Assembly: GCF_900102695.1 (NCBI RefSeq)
Contig: NZ_FMVW01000003.1
Span: forward strand, 310,001-374,000
Source: Afifella marina DSM 2698
Lineage (GTDB): Bacteria > Pseudomonadota > Alphaproteobacteria > Rhizobiales > Afifellaceae
DNA: 64,000 bases
Direction: 5' to 3'
Numbering within the stretch: position 1 is the stretch's first letter; each line of letters starts with the position of its first letter. A model generated the notes under the pieces. The model saw nothing but the letters and a program-made list of their open reading frames with translations. It made no database searches and was not told the DNA's origin. The position numbers and the translations under genes are program-made. Of the stretch, positions 10,329-19,139 are shown piece by piece.

Positions 10329-12374
10329 TCAGCCGTTGGCAACGAGACGGATGTTGCGCTCGCCCCCACGTGTCGGGCCCGGCGCCGGAGTGGCCGAGCC
10401 ATCGCCGCTAACATCTGCTGCCGTTTTCGCGGCGGAACTGAGCGCGGCGGTCGCCAGCGCCTCTTGTCCAATCACCTCTTCAACGGTGACCGGCTCGCCG
10501 TAGAAATAGCCCTGGGCGAGGTTGCAACCGCTCTCGCGCAGGAGATCGCGATGCGCCTCGTTTTCCACGCCCTCGCCGACGACCGCCATGCCAAGCGACT
10601 GACCGAGGCGGCACACCGCTGACACGACGGCGCGGGCCTTTTGCGGGTCGGAGATGCGCGACAGGAAGGTTCGGTCGAGCTTGATCTTGTCGAAGGGATA
10701 GCGAGACAGAAGGCCGAGGCTCGAGGTTCCGACACCGAAATTGTCGAGGACGACGGAGACGCCGGCTTCGCGCAACCGCTCAAGCCGCGAAAATGCCGCC
10801 TCTTCTCCACGTCCGAGAATGCTCTCATTGACCTCGATTTCGATGCGATTGGGCGCAATATCGGAGTTCGCCAAGGCTTCGGCGATGTAGGTCTCCGTGC
10901 CATCGCGTTGCAGCTGCGCGGCCGACAGATTGACCGCAACCCGGACACCCCCAGGCAGCGCACGACAATCGCGCGCGACCTGGCGGATCACCCATTCTCC
11001 CATCGGAATGATCAGGCCCGTCTCCTCGGCAACCGACAGGAACATCGATGTCGGGACGAGATTCTCATTGGTGAGCTTCCAGCGCAGAAGCGCCTCGTAG
11101 CAGACGACCTCGCCGCTCTTCAGATCATATTGCGGCTGATAGAGGAGGGTGAAGAGGTCATTCTGGATGGCATAGCGCAGGCCGTCTTCCAGAGTTTCAC
11201 GCGAGCGCTGGTCCTCTGCCATCTTCGGATCGAAGAAGCGCCAGGTTTGGCGTCCCCCCGCCTTGGCCCGGTAGAGTGCGAAATCGGCATTTCGGATCAG
11301 GGTCTTGGCAGTGTCGCCGTTGTCCGGACCGACGGTGATGCCGATCGAGCAACCGATGGTGATCTCGTGGCCTTCGATACGGAACGGCTGCTCGATCAGC
11401 CGGATCATGCGATCGGCAAGCGATGGCAGAGCATGGTTGTCGTGGACGACAGGAACGATAACGGCGAATTCATCGCCCGAAAGACGGCAAAGCAGATCTT
11501 CGTCTCGCAGCGAGTTCTTCAAGCGCTCCGCCGTCGCACGCAAGAGATTGTCGCCGACCGGATGGCCGAGCGTATCGTTGATGCTCTTGAAGCCATCCAG
11601 ATCGAGGATCAGGAGGCCGATCTTGTGGGTCTTTTCGGAGGCTCTGGCGAGCATTTGTCCGAGACTCTGTTCGAACTTTTTCCGGTTGCCGAGGCCGGTC
11701 AGCTCGTCGTGCATCGCAAGGTAGACGAGATCCTGCTTCTCGCGCTGCATTTGCTGCGTGCGGTAGGTGTAGCCCGCCATGAAGGAGAAGAACGTCACAA
11801 CGGCGATGCCGGTCAGATAGACGAGCTGGCGGTTGAACGTCGTCAGGAGCTGGGACGCCTCAAATGTCTGATCGAAGCGGACGGCGACCTGGCGCCCCTC
11901 GGGAGTGACCGGAAAAACGACCCACGTCGCAAAATTGGGCGAAAGAAACAGCGATTCATCGACGGCGTGAACCGAACGTTGCGGGTTCCCGGGGTGGCTC
12001 GCCCCCGTCTCCAGGATCGGCCGAAGCTCGTTTTCTGAGCGGCCTTCGTCGCCAACCACGGTCACGATGCCCGCCTGCGGATCACCGACGGCCAGGGTAT
12101 CGATCGCAAAGGAGCGCAGAAGCGGCCCGTTGAGCGCTTCGGAGCGCCCATCGAGAAGACCGTCCAAGCCGCTTCGGCCGTGGCGGGCACTCTCATACCA
12201 GGCCGTGGCGACAAGCGCGGCCTCGTTCTTCAGAACCGAGCGGATCTGGTAATGGCCGACAAGAAAAATGCCGACGACGACACTGACGGCGATGAGGACC
12301 GCAAGAAGCGGAGAGACGAGCCTCTTGCTGATCAGACGCATCCTCAATCCCCGTCGCTGCGATGGCTGTGCCAT
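10329..12374 (-). CDS. Membrane GGDEF/EAL protein with altered EAL metal site
   Basis: A 681-aa inner-membrane protein. Two membrane segments (about 19-40 and 188-208) bracket a periplasmic sensor of ~150 residues. A GGDEF domain follows with SGDEF at about residue 300 and FKSINDTLGHPVGDNLL, so diguanylate cyclase activity is plausible. The EAL domain has EAL (about 427), NLSAAQL, EVNES, KLDR, GEGVE and AQGY, but the DDFGTG loop reads DNFGVG (about 544). The second Asp of that pair binds metal in active EAL phosphodiesterases, so hydrolysis may be weak or lost. A low-complexity tail of ~40 residues follows. It converges on pnp. Function in c-di-GMP turnover is by family; direction of activity is inferred. 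Confidence 0.85.
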   Translation of the reverse strand: MAQPSQRRGLRMRLISKRLVSPLLAVLIAVSVVVGIFLVGHYQIRSVLKNEAALVATAWYESARHGRSGLDGLLDGRSEALNGPLLRSFAIDTLAVGDPQAGIVTVVGDEGRSENELRPILETGASHPGNPQRSVHAVDESLFLSPNFATWVVFPVTPEGRQVAVRFDQTFEASQLLTTFNRQLVYLTGIAVVTFFSFMAGYTYRTQQMQREKQDLVYLAMHDELTGLGNRKKFEQSLGQMLARASEKTHKIGLLILDLDGFKSINDTLGHPVGDNLLRATAERLKNSLRDEDLLCRLSGDEFAVIVPVVHDNHALPSLADRMIRLIEQPFRIEGHEITIGCSIGITVGPDNGDTAKTLIRNADFALYRAKAGGRQTWRFFDPKMAEDQRSRETLEDGLRYAIQNDLFTLLYQPQYDLKSGEVVCYEALLRWKLTNENLVPTSMFLSVAEETGLIIPMGEWVIRQVARDCRALPGGVRVAVNLSAAQLQRDGTETYIAEALANSDIAPNRIEIEVNESILGRGEEAAFSRLERLREAGVSVVLDNFGVGTSSLGLLSRYPFDKIKLDRTFLSRISDPQKARAVVSAVCRLGQSLGMAVVGEGVENEAHRDLLRESGCNLAQGYFYGEPVTVEEVIGQEALATAALSSAAKTAADVSGDGSATPAPGPTRGGERNIRLVANG

Positions 12375-12495
12375 CCGATCGTCGGGACGCTAGGTCACCG
12401 CGCTTAGAGAAGCGTAAATGGAGGCTGCGAGAAGCTGTGGGAAACGGGGATATCGGCGCGACGAAATGGCAAGCCGACCAAACCTCGACTTACGA

Positions 12496-12519
12496 AAGCG
12501 GCCTATTCGGAGGCCGCTT
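12496..12519 (-). terminator. Hairpin overlapping the fabI stop codon
   Basis: A perfect 8-bp stem AAGCGGCC/GGCCGCTT (12496-12503 with 12512-12519) with an 8-nt loop, overlapping the fabI stop. On the minus strand it is followed only by a short T-run, so it may be a weak terminator or an mRNA 3'-end protector. Confidence 0.4.
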
Positions 12520-13342
12520 CCTCGTCGATGATATCTTCTTCGCGCTTCAACATCTCCAACCGCGGCATGGAGACGGTGCTGTAGCCGGAATCGACGAAGT
12601 GAATCTCGCCCGTGACCGCCGCCGAAAGATCGCTCAACAAATAAAGGGCGGCACCGCCCACGTCGGAGATCGTCACGGCCCGACGGAGCGGCGAATTCGC
12701 CCGCTGATAGTTGAACATGAGCCGCGCATCGGAGACGCCCGAACCGGCGAGTGTGCGCACCGGGCCCGCCGAAATCGCGTTCACGCGAATACCCGCCGTG
12801 CCGAAATCGCTCGCCAGATAGCGCACCGAGGCCTCGAGCCCCGCCTTGGCAACGCCCATGACATTGTAATTCGGCATGACGCGGGTCGAGCCCGCATAGG
12901 TCAGGGTGAGCGCGGAAGCGCCCGGCGACATCAACGGCGCCGCCCGCCGCATGATGTCAGTGAAGGAGAAACAGGAGATCACCATCGTGCGCACGAAATT
13001 GTCGCGCGAGGTATCCACGAAACGGCCCTTTAGCTCGGCGCGATTGGAGAATGCGATGGCGTGGACCAGGAAGTCGAGCTGTCCCCAATCGTCGGCGATC
13101 TTCGCGAACAACGAGTCCATCGAGGCGTCATCCTCGACGTCGCAAGGATAGATGTGGGTCGAGCCGACGCTTTCGGCCAGCGGCTTCACGCGTCGCCCAA
13201 ACTGTTCGCCCTGATAAGTGAAAGCGAGCTCGCCGCCATGGTCCGCAACCGCCTTGGCGATGCCCCAGGCAATCGAATGATCATTGGCGACACCCATGAC
13301 GAGGCCGCGCTTGCCTTCCATCAGGCCTTTCATTTGAGACAT
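12503..13342 (-). CDS. fabI: Enoyl-ACP reductase FabI
   Basis: FabI (279 aa) performs the last, NADH-dependent reduction of the fatty-acid elongation cycle. N-terminal GLVMGVANDHSIAWGIAKA is the FabI-type dinucleotide-binding motif. The catalytic Tyr and Lys lie in YNVMGVAKAGLE (Tyr-x6-Lys), and LTYAGSTRVMPNYN is typical. An acidic C-terminal tail (EEDIIDEEAASE) is seen. The ATG at 13342 overlaps the fabB stop by one base (TGATG), which also decides the start over longer upstream readings. It is the last gene of fabA-fabB-fabI. Confidence 0.96.
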   Translation of the reverse strand: MSQMKGLMEGKRGLVMGVANDHSIAWGIAKAVADHGGELAFTYQGEQFGRRVKPLAESVGSTHIYPCDVEDDASMDSLFAKIADDWGQLDFLVHAIAFSNRAELKGRFVDTSRDNFVRTMVISCFSFTDIMRRAAPLMSPGASALTLTYAGSTRVMPNYNVMGVAKAGLEASVRYLASDFGTAGIRVNAISAGPVRTLAGSGVSDARLMFNYQRANSPLRRAVTISDVGGAALYLLSDLSAAVTGEIHFVDSGYSTVSMPRLEMLKREEDIIDEEAASE

Positions 13343-14568
13343 CAGGAACCGAGCCGTTGAAACACCAAAGTGGCATTGGTGCCGCCAAAGCCGAAGGAAT
13401 TCGACAGGGCTGTGTTGATCTCCACGCCGTCGCGCCGCTCGCGCAGAATTGGCATGTCGGCGAAGGCGGGATCCATCTCCTCGATATGAGCACTCTCGCA
13501 GATGAAACCGTTTTGCATCATGAGAAGCGTGTAGATCGCTTCCTGAACACCCGTGGCGCCTTGCGAATGCCCGGTCAGCGATTTCGTCGCCGCGATCGGT
13601 GGACATGCATCGCCTGAGCCGAACACCTCCCGGATCGCCTCGATCTCCTTGAGGTCACCGACCGGCGTCGACGTCGCGTGCGGGTTAATGTAGTCGATCT
13701 TCTCGCCGACGTTCTGGAGCGCCATGCGCATGCAGCGGACCGCTCCCTCGCCGCTCGGCGCGACCATATCGACCCCATCGGAGCTGGCGCCATAGCCGAC
13801 GATCTCGGCATAGATCTTGGCGCCCCGCGCCTTGGCGTGCTCCAGCTCTTCGAGGACGAGGACGCCCGCCCCGGCACTGATGACGAAGCCGTCGCGGTTC
13901 TTGTCGTAAGCGCGCGAGGCAATGGCCGGACGATCGTTGTACTTCGTGGACAGCGCACCCATGCCGTCAAACAGCACCGACAGGGTCCAATCGAGCTCCT
14001 CGCAGCCGCCGGCGAACATCACATCCTGCTTGCCATATTGAATTTGCTCGCAGGCATTGCCGATGCAATGGTTGGACGTCGCGCAGGCGGAGGAGATCGA
14101 ATAATTGACGCCCTTGATCTTGAACCAGGTCGCAAGCGTCGCCGAAGCCGTCGACGACATGGCTTTCGGCACCGCGAAGGGGCCGACCTTTCGCGAGGAA
14201 CCTGTCTCACGGGTCTTGTCGGCCGCCTCGATGATGGCGCGTGTCGACGGGCCGCCGGAGCCCATGATGATGCCGGTGCGCTCGTTGGAGATGTCGTCCC
14301 TTTCGAGCCCCGAATCCGCGATCGCCTGTTCCATCGCGACGTGGTTCCAGGCCGTGCCGCCGCCGTGGAAACGCATGGCGCGCCGGTCCACGACCGTGCT
14401 GGCATCGAGCGTCGGCGCGCCGTGCACCTGACTGCGCAGGCCATGCTCGGCATAAGACGGCGCGAACACGATCCCCGAGCGCGCTTCGCGCAGGCTGGTG
14501 AGAACCTCCTGCGTATTGTTGCCGATTGAGGATACGATCCCCATACCGGTGACGACGACCCGTCGCAT
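13342..14568 (-). CDS. fabB: Beta-ketoacyl-ACP synthase I (FabB)
   Basis: FabB (408 aa) condenses malonyl-ACP with acyl-ACP and is needed for elongating unsaturated chains. The Cys-His-His triad is visible: [10 protein letters not shown] (about 163), [11 protein letters not shown] and GHSQGATG, followed by the usual [12 protein letters not shown] near the C terminus. The ATG at 14568 is preceded by AGGGAGAAGG; a GTG one codon earlier is also possible. It is the middle gene of the operon and its pairing with FabA indicates the anaerobic (FabA/FabB) route to unsaturated fatty acids. Confidence 0.96.
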   Translation of the reverse strand: MRRVVVTGMGIVSSIGNNTQEVLTSLREARSGIVFAPSYAEHGLRSQVHGAPTLDASTVVDRRAMRFHGGGTAWNHVAMEQAIADSGLERDDISNERTGIIMGSGGPSTRAIIEAADKTRETGSSRKVGPFAVPKAMSSTASATLATWFKIKGVNYSISSACATSNHCIGNACEQIQYGKQDVMFAGGCEELDWTLSVLFDGMGALSTKYNDRPAIASRAYDKNRDGFVISAGAGVLVLEELEHAKARGAKIYAEIVGYGASSDGVDMVAPSGEGAVRCMRMALQNVGEKIDYINPHATSTPVGDLKEIEAIREVFGSGDACPPIAATKSLTGHSQGATGVQEAIYTLLMMQNGFICESAHIEEMDPAFADMPILRERRDGVEINTALSNSFGFGGTNATLVFQRLGS

Positions 14569-14604
14569 CACCTTCTCCCTTTGATAGTCCGGTCCTGGCG
14601 CGAC

Positions 14605-15132
14605 TTACGCGGTGGCAACAGCCTGATTTGCCGTGAACAGCCCGACCTTCAGATCTTTTGCGCGGTAAATGACTTCGCCGTCGGCCTTCAGCCAGCCATC
14701 GGCAATGCCGAGCGTGAGTTTGGAGCGCAGAATGCGCTTCAGCTCTATTCCGTACTCCAGTCGTTTGACGGTCGGAAGAACCATGCCGGTGAATTTTACT
14801 TCGCCGACGGAAAGCGCGCGGCCCTTACCCGGCGCGCCGAGCCAGCCGAGGAAAAAGCCGAGAAGCTGCCAAAGGGCATCGAGACCCAGGCAGCCCGGCA
14901 TCACCGGATCGCCATGGAAATGGCAGGGAAAGAACCAGAGGTCGGGACGTACCTCCATCTCGGCACGGATCCGCCCCTTGCCGTATTCGCCACCTTCGTC
15001 AGCAATCTCCGAAATACGGTCGAACATCAGCATCGGCGGCAGCGGCAATTGCGCATTGCCCTCCCCGAAAAGCTCTCCCCGCCCGCAGGCAAGAAGGTCC
15101 TCATACTCGAAATGGCTGCGCCGCTCATTCAT
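14605..15132 (-). CDS. fabA: 3-hydroxydecanoyl-ACP dehydratase/isomerase FabA
   Basis: FabA (175 aa) dehydrates 3-hydroxydecanoyl-ACP and isomerises trans-2 to cis-3-decenoyl-ACP, the branch point to unsaturated fatty acids. Catalytic His71 and Asp85 lie in [20 protein letters not shown], equivalent to E. coli His70 and Asp84. The start at 15132 gives [14 protein letters not shown], matching family N termini. It is the first gene of the fab operon and is divergent from irr across a ~196-nt intergenic region, the usual arrangement in Rhizobiales. Confidence 0.96.
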   Translation of the reverse strand: MNERRSHFEYEDLLACGRGELFGEGNAQLPLPPMLMFDRISEIADEGGEYGKGRIRAEMEVRPDLWFFPCHFHGDPVMPGCLGLDALWQLLGFFLGWLGAPGKGRALSVGEVKFTGMVLPTVKRLEYGIELKRILRSKLTLGIADGWLKADGEVIYRAKDLKVGLFTANQAVATA

Positions 15133-15249
15133 TGCATTGGTCTTTCTGTGAGGCGGGTCATCTGGGTTCCTTAACGACAACCCGCTACCTAACATACCGC
15201 GTCGCGTAGCGAAACCGACGCGCGCGGCAACAGCGACACAGCGTCAGAG

Positions 15250-15279
15250 TTGTCAGAACGATACAAATTCGCATATAGG
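15250..15279 (+). promoter_or_regulatory. irr: Probable irr promoter
   Basis: TTGTCA at 15250-15255 (5 of 6 to the -35 consensus), an 18-bp spacer, and TATAGG at 15274-15279 (4 of 6). It lies 50 nt before the irr ATG, in the divergent fabA-irr interval. Confidence 0.5.
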
Positions 15280-15328
15280 GCTAAAGGCAGCGTCCTTTAA
15301 ACTCTTTGGCTGCCGAGAGCGAGCTGAC

Positions 15329-15757
15329 ATGACGGCTATACACAACCACAATTCGCCCGAGCAGCTGACCCGTTGGCTGCGTCGTGCCGGTCTGCGGCCG
15401 ACGAGACAGCGAGTGGCCCTGGCCGGTCTGCTGTTCAAGAAAGGCGATCGCCATATTTCTGCGGAGCTTCTCCACGAGGAAGCGCAATCCATGCGGGTCC
15501 CGGTCTCGCTCGCGACGATCTACAACACCCTGCATCAGTTCACGGAAGCTGGGCTGCTGCGAGAAGTCGCAGTCGATGGGGCGCGGACCTATTTCGACAC
15601 GAACGTGTCCGACCATCACCATTTCTTCGTGGAAGGTGAAAATTCGCTCATGGACATCGAAGGGCCGGTCAGCCTGACGCAGGTTCCAGAGCCGCCGGAA
15701 GGCATGGAAATCACCGCCGTCGAGGTCGTGGTCCGGGTGCGCCGCACGGACGCCTGA
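15329..15757 (+). CDS. irr: Iron response regulator Irr (Fur family)
   Basis: Irr (142 aa) is the Fur-family regulator that controls heme synthesis and iron genes by sensing heme status in Rhizobiales and relatives. The winged helix is in LRPTRQRVALAGLLF through VSLATIYNTLHQFTEAGLL, and the Irr-type HHH motif is at His96-98 (SDHHHFF). The N-terminal Cys-Pro heme regulatory motif of Bradyrhizobium japonicum Irr is absent, as in many rhizobial Irr proteins, so turnover may follow the HHH-dependent mode. Divergence from fabA is a conserved synteny. Confidence 0.92.
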   Translation: MTAIHNHNSPEQLTRWLRRAGLRPTRQRVALAGLLFKKGDRHISAELLHEEAQSMRVPVSLATIYNTLHQFTEAGLLREVAVDGARTYFDTNVSDHHHFFVEGENSLMDIEGPVSLTQVPEPPEGMEITAVEVVVRVRRTDA

Positions 15758-15926
15758 GACAGGCGCCTGACGGGGATTTCTCAGTCTTAGCGGCCGAAGA
15801 GAGCTTTGCGCCGAACGGGGTTGCAGCCACTCGCCTCATCGCGCGTTTCCCAGACAATTGCTGCAGCGAAGGGCCGCTGGCGCCTTCGCTGCCAAAGCGA
15901 TCGGTCGTCAAATGGGAGGAGCTTCG

Positions 15927-17042
15927 ATGGCCAATCTCAGGCTGAGAGGTGTCGATAAGGCCTTCGGCAAGGTCAAAGTACTTCAGGACATCAATCTCGA
16001 CATCGAGGACGGGGAATTCGTCGTTTTCGTCGGCCCGTCCGGCTGCGGCAAATCCACGCTTTTGCGTGTGATCGCCGGGCTTGAGGACATCACCCACGGG
16101 ACGCTCGAGATCGGCGGGGAAGCCGTCAACGATCGCACTCCGAAGGAGCGCGGCATCGCCATGGTGTTCCAGTCCTACGCGCTCTATCCGCATATGAGCG
16201 TGTACGACAACATGGCCTTCGGGCTCCGCCTCGACAAAGGGGCCGGGCGCGATGCGGTGGACAAGCGGGTTCGCGAGGCGGCGCGCATTCTCCAGATCGA
16301 GCCCTATCTCGACCGGCTGCCGAAGGAGCTTTCCGGGGGCCAGCGCCAGCGCGTGGCGATTGGGCGCGCGATCACCCGCGATCCGGCGGTCTTTCTCTTC
16401 GACGAGCCCTTGTCGAACCTCGATGCGGCGCTGCGCGTGCAGACGCGCATCGAGATCGCCCGTTTGCACGAGAAGATGCCCGACACGACCATGATCTATG
16501 TGACCCACGACCAGGTGGAGGCGATGACGCTCGCCGACCGCATCGTCGTGTTGAACAAAGGCCGGGTCGAGCAGGTTGGGACGCCGTTGGAGCTCTACCA
16601 CCGGCCAGACAATTTGTTCGTGGCGAAGTTCATCGGATCGCCCGCGATGAACGTTCTAGCTGCCACCTTCACCACCGCGCAGGACACGCTGCGGATCGCA
16701 CCCGACGGCGGCAAGGATCTCACTTTGCCGCGTCCCGAGGGGATTGCCGTCGCACAAGGCCCTGGCCATCTCGGTGTCCGCCCGGAAAGCCTCCGCCTTG
16801 CGGAAATGGACGAGGAGGCACTGATCGAAGGCGAGGTCACGCTGGTGGAGCTTCTGGGCGAGGTCACGCTCGTCTACGTCGATATCGGCCGCCAGGACGA
16901 TCCGGTGGTGGCGAAGCTTGCCGGGGAAGTGGCGATCGAGCGCGGCGAAAGCGTGCGTCTCGCCGCCGATGCCGCGGATTTGCTGCTCTTCGACGAGAGC
17001 GGCCGGGCCCTTTCCAGAGATCGCCTGCAGAAAGCGGCCTGA
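15927..17042 (+). CDS. Sugar ABC transporter ATPase, MalK/UgpC type
   Basis: A 371-aa ATPase: Walker A GPSGCGKST (near residue 38), Q-loop MVFQSYALYPHMSVYDN, signature LSGGQRQR, Walker B VFLFDEPLSNLDA and switch His in VTHDQ. The C-terminal ~130 residues form the MalK-type regulatory OB-fold region (FIGSPAMNV, LGVRPESL). A strong ribosome binding site GGGAGGA precedes the ATG. No permease or binding protein is nearby; the window's only sugar permeases (43.7-46.8 kb) lack an ATPase, so this may be their energy unit or a shared ATPase. That pairing is inference. Confidence 0.88.
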   Translation: MANLRLRGVDKAFGKVKVLQDINLDIEDGEFVVFVGPSGCGKSTLLRVIAGLEDITHGTLEIGGEAVNDRTPKERGIAMVFQSYALYPHMSVYDNMAFGLRLDKGAGRDAVDKRVREAARILQIEPYLDRLPKELSGGQRQRVAIGRAITRDPAVFLFDEPLSNLDAALRVQTRIEIARLHEKMPDTTMIYVTHDQVEAMTLADRIVVLNKGRVEQVGTPLELYHRPDNLFVAKFIGSPAMNVLAATFTTAQDTLRIAPDGGKDLTLPRPEGIAVAQGPGHLGVRPESLRLAEMDEEALIEGEVTLVELLGEVTLVYVDIGRQDDPVVAKLAGEVAIERGESVRLAADAADLLLFDESGRALSRDRLQKAA

Positions 17043-17273
17043 CCGCCCGGCTTTGGCGAGAGTAGCTCGACGGGCGAAAGGCCCCGGTTTGGGCGAGACC
17101 GCCTGCGGCAGCGCCGCCCTTTCTGAGGATGATCACCGGAGGACGCCCGAACGCAACCTCGGACGCCCCCGTCGGAGGCCCCCTTGGACGCCCCTTGGGG
17201 TCCCCCTTTCAAGCGCCCCCTTTACGACGTCACGCGGGCGGAGGGCTCTACGGTTTTTCCGCGGGCACTTTCA
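17043..17273. other. Non-coding gap with GC-rich degenerate repeats
   Basis: A gap between the ATPase and the convergent comM. A weak hairpin (17105-17117, GCGGC/GCCGC) followed by CCTTTCT may end the ATPase transcript. Further on, GGACGCCC occurs three times (17141, 17161, 17186) in a C-rich stretch that also holds GGAGGCCCCC. I see no gene here. Confidence 0.5.
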
Positions 17274-18806
17274 TCATGCGGCCGCGGCGAGCAGAGAGGC
17301 GCTCTGGCGGTAGCTCAAGGCCTCGGCCACATGGATGCGGCGCACCTTTTCCTCCTGATCGAGATCGGCGAGCGTGCGGGCGACTTTGAGAACGCGATGG
17401 TAGCCGCGCGCCGACAAGCCCATCGCTTCTGCGGCATCGCGAATGAGACGGGCACCGGCCTCGTCCGGAGCTGCGACATCTTCAACGACGCGGCTGCCGG
17501 CGCGCGCATTGATACGCAGGCCCGGCAAGCCGCGGGACATATAGCGCTCCGCCTGCATCGCACGCGCCGCCGCGACACGCTCGCGCACCGCCGCGCTCGG
17601 CTCCGCCTCGGCGGGTCCGATCAGATCGATGGCAGAGAGTGCCGGCACTTCGATCCTGAGATCGATGCGGTCGATCAAAGGCCCGGAGAGCCGGGCCTGA
17701 TAGTCGGCGGCGCAACGGGCGCCGCGCCGGCAGGTGTGCCCGGGCTCACCTGCCATGCCGCAGCGACACGGGTTCATCGCCGCGATCAATTGAAACTCGG
17801 CCGGATAGGTGACGCGGTGGTTGGCGCGCGCGATGGCGGCCTCGCCGGTCTCCAGCGGCTGGCGTAGCGAATCGAGCACGGCCGGTGTGAATTCCGGCAA
17901 TTCATCGAGGAAGAGCACGCCGTGATGGGCAAGCGACACCTCGCCCGGTCGCGCATTGATGCCACCGCCGACCATCGCTGCCATGGAGGCCGAATGATGC
18001 GGCGCCCTAAAAGGCCGCTGGCTCGACAGCCGCCCGCCGGCGAGTGTCCCGGCGATCGAGGAGATCATCGACACGTCGAGGAGTTCGCGCGGCGCAAGCG
18101 GCGGCAGGATCGACGGCAGTCGGCTTGCCAGCATCGATTTGCCGGCGCCCGGGGGGCCGATCATCAGCATGTTGTGGCCGCCGGCTGCGGCAATCTCCAG
18201 CGCCCGTTTGGCGCTCTCCTGGCCGTGGATTTCGGAGAGATCGGGAAGGACCTCGCTTGCGGCACGAAGCGCGGGCTTGGGCTGAGACAGAACCTGACTG
18301 CCCGCGATGTGATTGGCGAGCGCTATCAGGCTCTTCGGTGCCAGAATGGCGAGGTCCTCCCCCGCCCAGGCCGCCTCCCCGCCGCAGGCGGCTGGGCAGA
18401 TGAGCCCCTTCTTCAGAGCATTGGCGCTGATGGCGGCCGGCAGCACCCCCGCCACCGCTTCGATACGGCCGTCGAGGCCGAGTTCCCCAAGCACCACATG
18501 ATCCCCGACGGCATCGGCCGGAATGGCGCCCATCGCCGCCATCAGGGCAAGCGCGATCGGCAGATCGTAATGGCTGCCTTCCTTGGGAAGATCCGCCGGG
18601 GCGAGATTGACGGTGATGCGCTTCGCCGGGAGGGCGAGGCCCGAGGCATGGATCGCCGCCTGCACACGTTCGCGGCTTTCCGCGACCGCCTTGTCGGGCA
18701 GGCCGACGATATTGAAGAGCGTGCGTCCCGGCGCGATCAGCACCTGGACATCGACGGGGATCGCTTCGACCCCGCGAAAAGCCACTGTCGTAACGCGAGA
18801 AACCAT
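17274..18806 (-). CDS. comM: YifB/ComM-family Mg-chelatase-like AAA+ ATPase
   Basis: A 510-aa AAA+ protein. The N-terminal domain (1-190) is ChlI-like with VGLPDKAVAESRERV and NLAPADLPKEGSHYDLPIAL. The AAA+ core has Walker A GPPGAGKSML (about 220), Walker B GVLFLDELPEF and sensor RIDLRIEV, with the MNPCRCG cysteine cluster and a further CRRGARC pair. In naturally competent bacteria ComM is a helicase-like factor that promotes branch migration; elsewhere its role is less known. It sits with gshB, yraN and rsmI, a recurring neighbourhood in Rhizobiales. Confidence 0.92.
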   Translation of the reverse strand: MVSRVTTVAFRGVEAIPVDVQVLIAPGRTLFNIVGLPDKAVAESRERVQAAIHASGLALPAKRITVNLAPADLPKEGSHYDLPIALALMAAMGAIPADAVGDHVVLGELGLDGRIEAVAGVLPAAISANALKKGLICPAACGGEAAWAGEDLAILAPKSLIALANHIAGSQVLSQPKPALRAASEVLPDLSEIHGQESAKRALEIAAAGGHNMLMIGPPGAGKSMLASRLPSILPPLAPRELLDVSMISSIAGTLAGGRLSSQRPFRAPHHSASMAAMVGGGINARPGEVSLAHHGVLFLDELPEFTPAVLDSLRQPLETGEAAIARANHRVTYPAEFQLIAAMNPCRCGMAGEPGHTCRRGARCAADYQARLSGPLIDRIDLRIEVPALSAIDLIGPAEAEPSAAVRERVAAARAMQAERYMSRGLPGLRINARAGSRVVEDVAAPDEAGARLIRDAAEAMGLSARGYHRVLKVARTLADLDQEEKVRRIHVAEALSYRQSASLLAAAA

Positions 18807-19139
18807 CGTCTCTGCCCCCGTTCTGATTGCAGAATGACTCAGCTTTCACGTGATGACAAGAACGAAAACGGAACGCGATCTGGGAGCGCACCTGTTGCGC
18901 AAGAGAAACAATAAGAAACGCATCGGTCACATTTCCGAGCTTCTGACCTCCCAGTCCTTGAAACTGCCATCGCCGAGGACTTTATGACAGATACATAACA
19001 CTCGCGGCGGGTCGACGCTGCGTATGCGAACAGGCGGCCGGGGCACATGGTCTGCGATTCGATTGAAAAAAGGCGCGCTTCGGCGCGCCTAAGGGCGTTT
19101 TTTGCGCCGGTTTGGGCGTTTGTCGCTGGACCGGAAACG
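18807..19139. other. Divergent non-coding region between comM and yrbL-like gene
   Basis: Promoters for the two divergent genes should lie here, but no convincing -35/-10 pair stands out. The only clear structure is the minus-strand terminator at 19065-19090. Confidence 0.5.
19065..19090 (-). terminator. Strong minus-strand terminator upstream of yrbL-like gene
   Basis: A perfect 8-bp stem AGGCGCGC/GCGCGCCT (19071-19078 with 19083-19090) with a 4-nt loop. On the minus strand it is followed by six T residues (19066-19071 on plus are A). It therefore stops transcripts running right to left. The nearest minus gene to its right is gshB, so an RNA ending here would be antisense to the whole yrbL-like gene. 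Confidence 0.85.

Noticed and set aside
10641-12038. 465-codon open frame antisense to the GGDEF/EAL gene
   Set aside because: Shadow frame; no recognizable protein features.
18843-18856. parS-like CTTTCACGTGATGA
   Set aside because: Only 10 of 14 core bases match; a chance CACGTG context.
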